DNA from: BRH-c25 sp029553855
GTDB lineage: Bacteria > Bacillota > Clostridia > Lutisporales > Lutisporaceae
Length of the DNA: 9,806 bases
Assembly: GCA_035375865.1 (NCBI GenBank)
Contig: DAOSQO010000104.1
Location: forward strand, 1-9,806
Direction of reading: 5' to 3'
Shown: in pieces, positions 7,080 to 9,806 of the stretch
Position numbering within the stretch: the first letter of the stretch is position 1
How the letters are laid out: each line of letters starts with the position of its first letter
Notes under the pieces: model-generated
Database searches by the model: none
Told to the model about the DNA's origin: nothing
The model's input: only the letters and a program-made list of their open reading frames with translations
Program-made: the position numbers and the translations under genes

Positions 7080-7784
7080 TCATTTTATCTCGGAAAAACC
7101 TGCCCACAGCTTTTTTATTTCCTTCCATATGCCCTTGCTTTCTTCAGGCTTCCGGCTGATCTTTTTGTTAATTTTATTACCTGTCTCTTTTATGGATTGA
7201 ATATCAATGTTCTTTCCGGCATTAATCTCGGGCAGATCTTCTTCGCCATATTCCCGGGTGTCCCGGCGTTCAACCTCATCTATTGCTTCAAGAAGCCCGG
7301 CACATTTCTCCCTCAGCTTTTCATCATTCCATTTGCCCCCTTCGGCTCCTTCTTCGCCGGGGAAATAGCTTTCGGGCCTTATGTATCCCTTAATGTGAAG
7401 CAGAGTTATGACCTCGGGGAAAATATCCTGTATGATATCCTTCATGCGTTCATTCCGAAATCTGTCAATGGTTTTGTAATCGGGAGTATTCATTCCGCTG
7501 AGCCACATAAACATTACGTTTTCCCTGCAATTTTTTGCAATGCTCCTGCATGAAAACACCTTCTGAGTATAGGCATAAATTATAATCTTCAGCATCATCA
7601 CAGGATTGTAGCTGCTTGCCCCAATACCTTCATATCTTTCATACAAAGGCGCGGTGTCTATATTCTCTATTATACTGTCTACTGCCCTTACTATATGGTT
7701 TTCGGGAATCAGCTCTTCCAGGCTTGGGGGAAGAAATGTAATCTGCCCTTGATTGTATGGTTTGAAGGGAGCTTTCGTGTCCAT
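7080..7784 (-). pseudogene. IS1182-like transposase remnant, catalytic core missing
   Basis: 234 residues against roughly 450-550 for a complete IS1182-family transposase. The N-terminal part is well kept: FLPPSLEELIPENHIVRAV near 17-35 and the DUF772-type region at about 50-125 (YNPVMMLKIIIYAY, CRENVMFMWLSG, PDYKTIDRFRNERM). After GYIRPESYF (about 133-141) the family normally has a DGTKIEANANKY-like stretch bearing the first catalytic aspartate; here a shorter acidic/glycine stretch (PGEEGAEGGKWND) takes its place. Residues 153-234 still resemble the charged linker that follows (EYGEEDLPE, IKETGNKINKKIS). The frame then stops before the remaining catalytic acidic residues. There is no frameshift, and a good RBS (GGAGGAG) precedes the ATG. 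It cannot transpose DNA as it stands; it is a decayed element or, less likely, a retained DNA-binding derivative. No IS terminal inverted repeats were recognised. Confidence 0.75.
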
Positions 7785-7833
7785 ATGATTCTCCTCCTCA
7801 TAAACAATAATCCGATCTTTTGTTATTGAATTA

Positions 7834-7842
7834 ATTATATCA
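7834..7842 (-). promoter_or_regulatory. Extended -10 in front of the transposase remnant
   Basis: The minus strand reads TGATATAAT, a full extended -10 (TGnTATAAT), at the outer edge of the left hairpin-repeat copy. The transcript would start near 7827, about 43 nt before the transposase ATG, leaving room for its GGAGGAG site. No good -35 is seen, which is tolerable for extended -10 promoters. It may also feed the aminotransferase. Confidence 0.4.
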
Positions 7843-7866
7843 TAAATCCGTAAGGATTTATGATAT
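7837..7866. repeat. Hairpin A, left copy
   Basis: Perfect palindrome with 13-bp arms, beginning ATATCATAAATCC, around GTAA. Its left end carries the minus-strand TATAAT used by the candidate transposase promoter. Confidence 0.8.
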
Positions 7867-7868
7867 TA

Positions 7869-7906
7869 GCCCATGTGCGTTCTGCGCAGCAGAAAATCGC
7901 ACGGGC
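7869..7906. repeat. Hairpin B, GC-rich
   Basis: Three stacked stems: GCCC (7869-7872) with GGGC (7903-7906), GTGCG (7875-7879) with CGCAC (7898-7902), TTCTGC (7880-7885) with GCAGAA (7889-7894), loop GCA, small AT and AAT bulges. The left arm CCCATGTGCG recurs without its partner at 7975-7984. Confidence 0.7.
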
Positions 7907-7920
7907 ATAAAATGAAAAAA

Positions 7921-7944
7921 TATAATATGCGCAAGCATATTATA
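7921..7944. repeat. Hairpin C, AT-rich
   Basis: TATAATATGC (7921-7930) and GCATATTATA (7935-7944) pair perfectly around GCAA. Its right arm shares 7939-7944 with the next hairpin, so the two cannot both form completely. Confidence 0.75.
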
Positions 7945-7974
7945 TCATAAATCCGTAAGGATTTATGATATAAT
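7939..7974. repeat. Hairpin A, right copy
   Basis: Perfect palindrome with 16-bp arms around GTAA. Both ends read TGATATAAT outward, one on each strand, so the hairpin carries two outward-facing extended -10 sequences. Confidence 0.8.
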
Positions 7975-7984
7975 CCCATGTGCG

Positions 7985-8012
7985 AAAAGGAGAGTTCCAA
8001 TTGGAACCCTCC
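7985..8012 (-). terminator. Intrinsic terminator of the SLH protein gene
   Basis: On the minus strand GGAG-G-GTTCC-AATT-GGAAC-T-CTCC (8012-7989) is followed by TTTT (7988-7985). The core GTTCCAATTGGAAC (7994-8007) is a perfect 14-bp palindrome. It sits about 27 nt after the SLH stop codon. The hairpin-repeat block begins immediately beyond the T-run. Confidence 0.8.
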
Positions 8013-8038
8013 CTTAATATTATCAATACACCTGAGCC

Positions 8039-9806
8039 TTACCTGTTCTTCAGGTACCGGTCTATCATTGCGGCGGCTTCTTCACGGGTAATGAAGTTCT
8101 TGGGCTTGAAGGTATTGTCATCGTATCCGCTCAGTACTCCCATGTCCGCCAGTATGTCCAGATATAAAAGGGCATATTTGGCAACACTGTCCCTGTCCGA
8201 AAAGTATATACCCTTTGGCCTCGGAGGATCTCCAAGCATCCTTCCCAATATGGCGGCCGCCTCCTCACGGGTTATCTTCTCATTTGCGCCAAGCATTGTT
8301 TTTCCTTCCACTGCCCTTCCTTTGACCCAACCGTTTGCGTATGCGTCTTCCACATACTTAATTGCCCAACCGGGTATATCTTTCTTATCCGTAAAGGGCA
8401 GCTGCACGTTGCCGGATGCTGTGTCCTCAGTCCCAAACCCTGCAGACAGCAGCTTAATAAATTCGGCCCTTGTGATATAATTCTCCGGTTTATAGTAATA
8501 CCCTTTGCCTGTTTTTACACCCTCGGCTATATTTCTGTGAGCAAGTGAGTACACTGCATCCCTTGACCACCTTGTCAGGTCTATATCCTCCATCAATCTG
8601 AGGCTGCTGTTTTCCAGCACTGCATATTTGCTAAAGCTTGAGAGATAGACCGTGATAATCCCTTTTTCGCTGTCTATGGTTCCCCCGATGTACTCCCATA
8701 TTCCCTGCTGTTCATTGAATCTGTACACGGCCACTCTTCTGATGTCGGTTACCTGTCCGGGGTCATACCTGAATCTCAGGCAGATAGGAGCACCTAATTT
8801 TACATCCCTGTTAAGACTTATATCAAACATCGGACCGAGCAGCCTCATTCCGGGGAACCTTCTCATAAGCTCCTCCTGGTTGTCATATCTTCCGAACCTT
8901 ATATCCGCGGCATTGTCGAAGGAATCCGCCGGAATACCGAAGGACAGGAATTCATCGATATTTAATTCGGTTTCTTTGCCGGGTATCAGCCTTACTGCAA
9001 AAATATTCTTCCTGCCCTTTTCTATAGCCGCTATACTGCTTAGGACATCAGAGGGGCCGGTCAATCTTTTTCTTGCAGCCTTTGATTTCTCCCTTGTGCT
9101 TTCCACTACGGTAAGCGGGATTGCATCGGTATGGGAGAAGTCATCCGTTACTTTATACTCCGCCATAATATATGCCTGTCCCTCTTTTAGACCCACTACG
9201 TTTGCGTTATCGTCCAGGGTCACGGTTCCGGTATCAGCCATAAGACTCCATTTTACCTGCTCCGGATTGACAGTGAGATACTTACCCTCTGAATCAACTG
9301 CATTCAGCTGAAGCTTCATACTGTCTCCCACTTCTATTGTCGGGCTGGATGGGGTAATGATGATCCTTTGTATGGTTTTAAGTATGTCATTATACACCGT
9401 ACTCCTGTATTCTGTTTTGTTCCCTATCCCGTCCTCCGCAACCGCATAAACCTCCATACTCATGTTACTGCCCAAGATCAGGGTATGTTCAAATAAACCT
9501 TCACTATCAGCGAACACACCCTCTCCATTTATAGTAAGTCTGCATCCGGGCTCGCATTTCCCCTTCAGCAGTGCCGTTGTACCGGCATCACTTTCCTGAA
9601 TTTCCACAGAATCAATAAGCAACAGAGGCGGTATCGTATCACAAATTATCCTTATAACCTTATCTGTAAAATCCCCGGCACTGTTTACGGCCCTTATCGA
9701 TACATTGTTTTCGCCTTCATTCAAGGTCAGGGGGATCTGGTGCCTGTCCCCTGCGCCGCTGCTGTATATTGGTTCATCGTTGAGGTATATATCCGCACTT
9801 ACCTGC
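8039..9806 (-). CDS. S-layer-homology surface protein with Ig-like and BIG2 domains (5' end cut by the window)
   Basis: The frame is open to the right edge (588 visible codons); a TTG at 9724 is an internal leucine, since coding sequence of the same style (IYLNDEPIY, RHQIPLTLNEGENN) continues upstream. Visible residues from the edge: an Ig-like repeat ending near 55 (NEGENNVSIRAVNSAG), a second Ig-like repeat about 57-139 (LLLIDSVEI to VYAVAEDGIGN), a BIG2-type domain about 144-234 (TPSSPTIEVGDSMKLQL, VVGLKEGQAYIMAEY), a region about 250-397 ending in the ZU5-like pattern IITVYLSSFSKYAVLE that often precedes SLH domains, then three SLH domains at about 413-458, 470-525 and 534-587 (ITRAEF, ITREEAAAIL, ITREEAAAMI). 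SLH triplets bind pyruvylated secondary cell-wall polymer, holding the protein on the surface. The N-terminal domains, which would tell its job, lie outside. It ends with its own terminator. Confidence 0.92.
   Translation of the reverse strand, partial: QVSADIYLNDEPIYSSGAGDRHQIPLTLNEGENNVSIRAVNSAGDFTDKVIRIICDTIPPLLLIDSVEIQESDAGTTALLKGKCEPGCRLTINGEGVFADSEGLFEHTLILGSNMSMEVYAVAEDGIGNKTEYRSTVYNDILKTIQRIIITPSSPTIEVGDSMKLQLNAVDSEGKYLTVNPEQVKWSLMADTGTVTLDDNANVVGLKEGQAYIMAEYKVTDDFSHTDAIPLTVVESTREKSKAARKRLTGPSDVLSSIAAIEKGRKNIFAVRLIPGKETELNIDEFLSFGIPADSFDNAADIRFGRYDNQEELMRRFPGMRLLGPMFDISLNRDVKLGAPICLRFRYDPGQVTDIRRVAVYRFNEQQGIWEYIGGTIDSEKGIITVYLSSFSKYAVLENSSLRLMEDIDLTRWSRDAVYSLAHRNIAEGVKTGKGYYYKPENYITRAEFIKLLSAGFGTEDTASGNVQLPFTDKKDIPGWAIKYVEDAYANGWVKGRAVEGKTMLGANEKITREEAAAILGRMLGDPPRPKGIYFSDRDSVAKYALLYLDILADMGVLSGYDDNTFKPKNFITREEAAAMIDRYLKNR

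Larger units (their letters stand above)
7834..7984. repeat. Palindromic repeat block (hairpin unit twice, two further hairpins between)
   Basis: A 46-bp unit occurs at 7834-7879 and 7939-7984 (offset 105 bp, two mismatches). Each unit contains a long palindrome (13-bp arms at 7837-7866; 16-bp arms at 7939-7974) closed by GTAA, followed by CCCATGTGCG. Between them lie a GC-rich hairpin (7869-7906: GCCC/GGGC, GTGCG/CGCAC, TTCTGC/GCAGAA) and an AT-rich hairpin (7921-7944, 10-bp arms closed by GCAA). Read on the plus strand the loops GTAA and GCAA are GNRA tetraloops, hinting that RNA structure matters. Looks like an intergenic REP- or MITE-type element. Confidence 0.75.

Noticed and set aside
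7004..7084. Short minus-strand reading frame with a CKICGG motif after the transposase remnant
   Set aside because: Only 26 codons, opened by a stop, overlaps the aminotransferase RBS and start; the zinc-knuckle look is probably chance.
7834..7984. CRISPR array
   Set aside because: Only two repeat copies, 105 bp apart, strongly palindromic throughout, with hairpins rather than unique spacers between; no cas genes.
8652..9311. Plus-strand open frame of about 219 codons opposite the SLH gene, and similar plus-strand frames at 4831-5295 and 7980-8480
   Set aside because: They lie antisense to well-supported genes, have no family resemblance and no convincing RBS, and are explained by codon bias of the real genes.
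9724..9724. TTG as the start of the SLH protein
   Set aside because: No RBS just upstream, and the frame continues to the window edge with sequence typical of the same Ig-like repeat.

Overview
The window comes from a low-to-moderate GC anaerobic Firmicute, most likely a Clostridia member of the cellulolytic Acetivibrio/Ruminiclostridium type. The grounds are strong GGAGG ribosome binding sites, S-layer-homology (SLH) and LysM surface proteins, and an oxygen-sensitive 2-hydroxyacyl-CoA dehydratase activator-type iron-sulfur protein. The species assignment is inference. All five protein-coding units lie on the minus strand, so transcription runs from the right edge to the left.

Right to left: (1) 9806-8039 is the 3' part of a large secreted SLH protein with Ig-like and BIG2 repeats, cut by the window edge and closed by a clear intrinsic terminator. 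(2) 7984-7834 is a compact block of palindromic repeats: a 46-bp hairpin unit present twice, with two further hairpins between the copies. (3) 7784-7080 is an IS1182-like transposase remnant that kept its N-terminal region and RBS but lost the catalytic core. (4) 7014-5896 is an intact PLP-dependent class I/II aminotransferase. (5) 5787-4747 is an exported triple-LysM protein with an unassigned C-terminal domain; its start is corrected to the ATG behind a strong RBS, and it is followed by a long-stem terminator. (6) 4746-4398 is a regulatory intergenic region with a ~103-bp imperfect palindrome, a 10-bp inverted repeat, and a small hairpin between the Shine-Dalgarno and the start codon. (7) 4388-93 is a giant 1431-residue protein fusing two BadF/HgdC-type ATPase domains to two HgdA/HgdB-like iron-sulfur domains, with a hairpin terminator overlapping its stop codon.

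The genes do not form an obvious single pathway. The SLH and LysM proteins both act at the cell envelope. The aminotransferase and the giant reductase/dehydratase-like protein are metabolic and each looks like its own transcription unit, except that the aminotransferase may be read from the transposase-side promoter. The most interesting material is the single-chain activase/dehydratase-like protein with its elaborate leader, and the hairpin-repeat block beside the transposase remnant.
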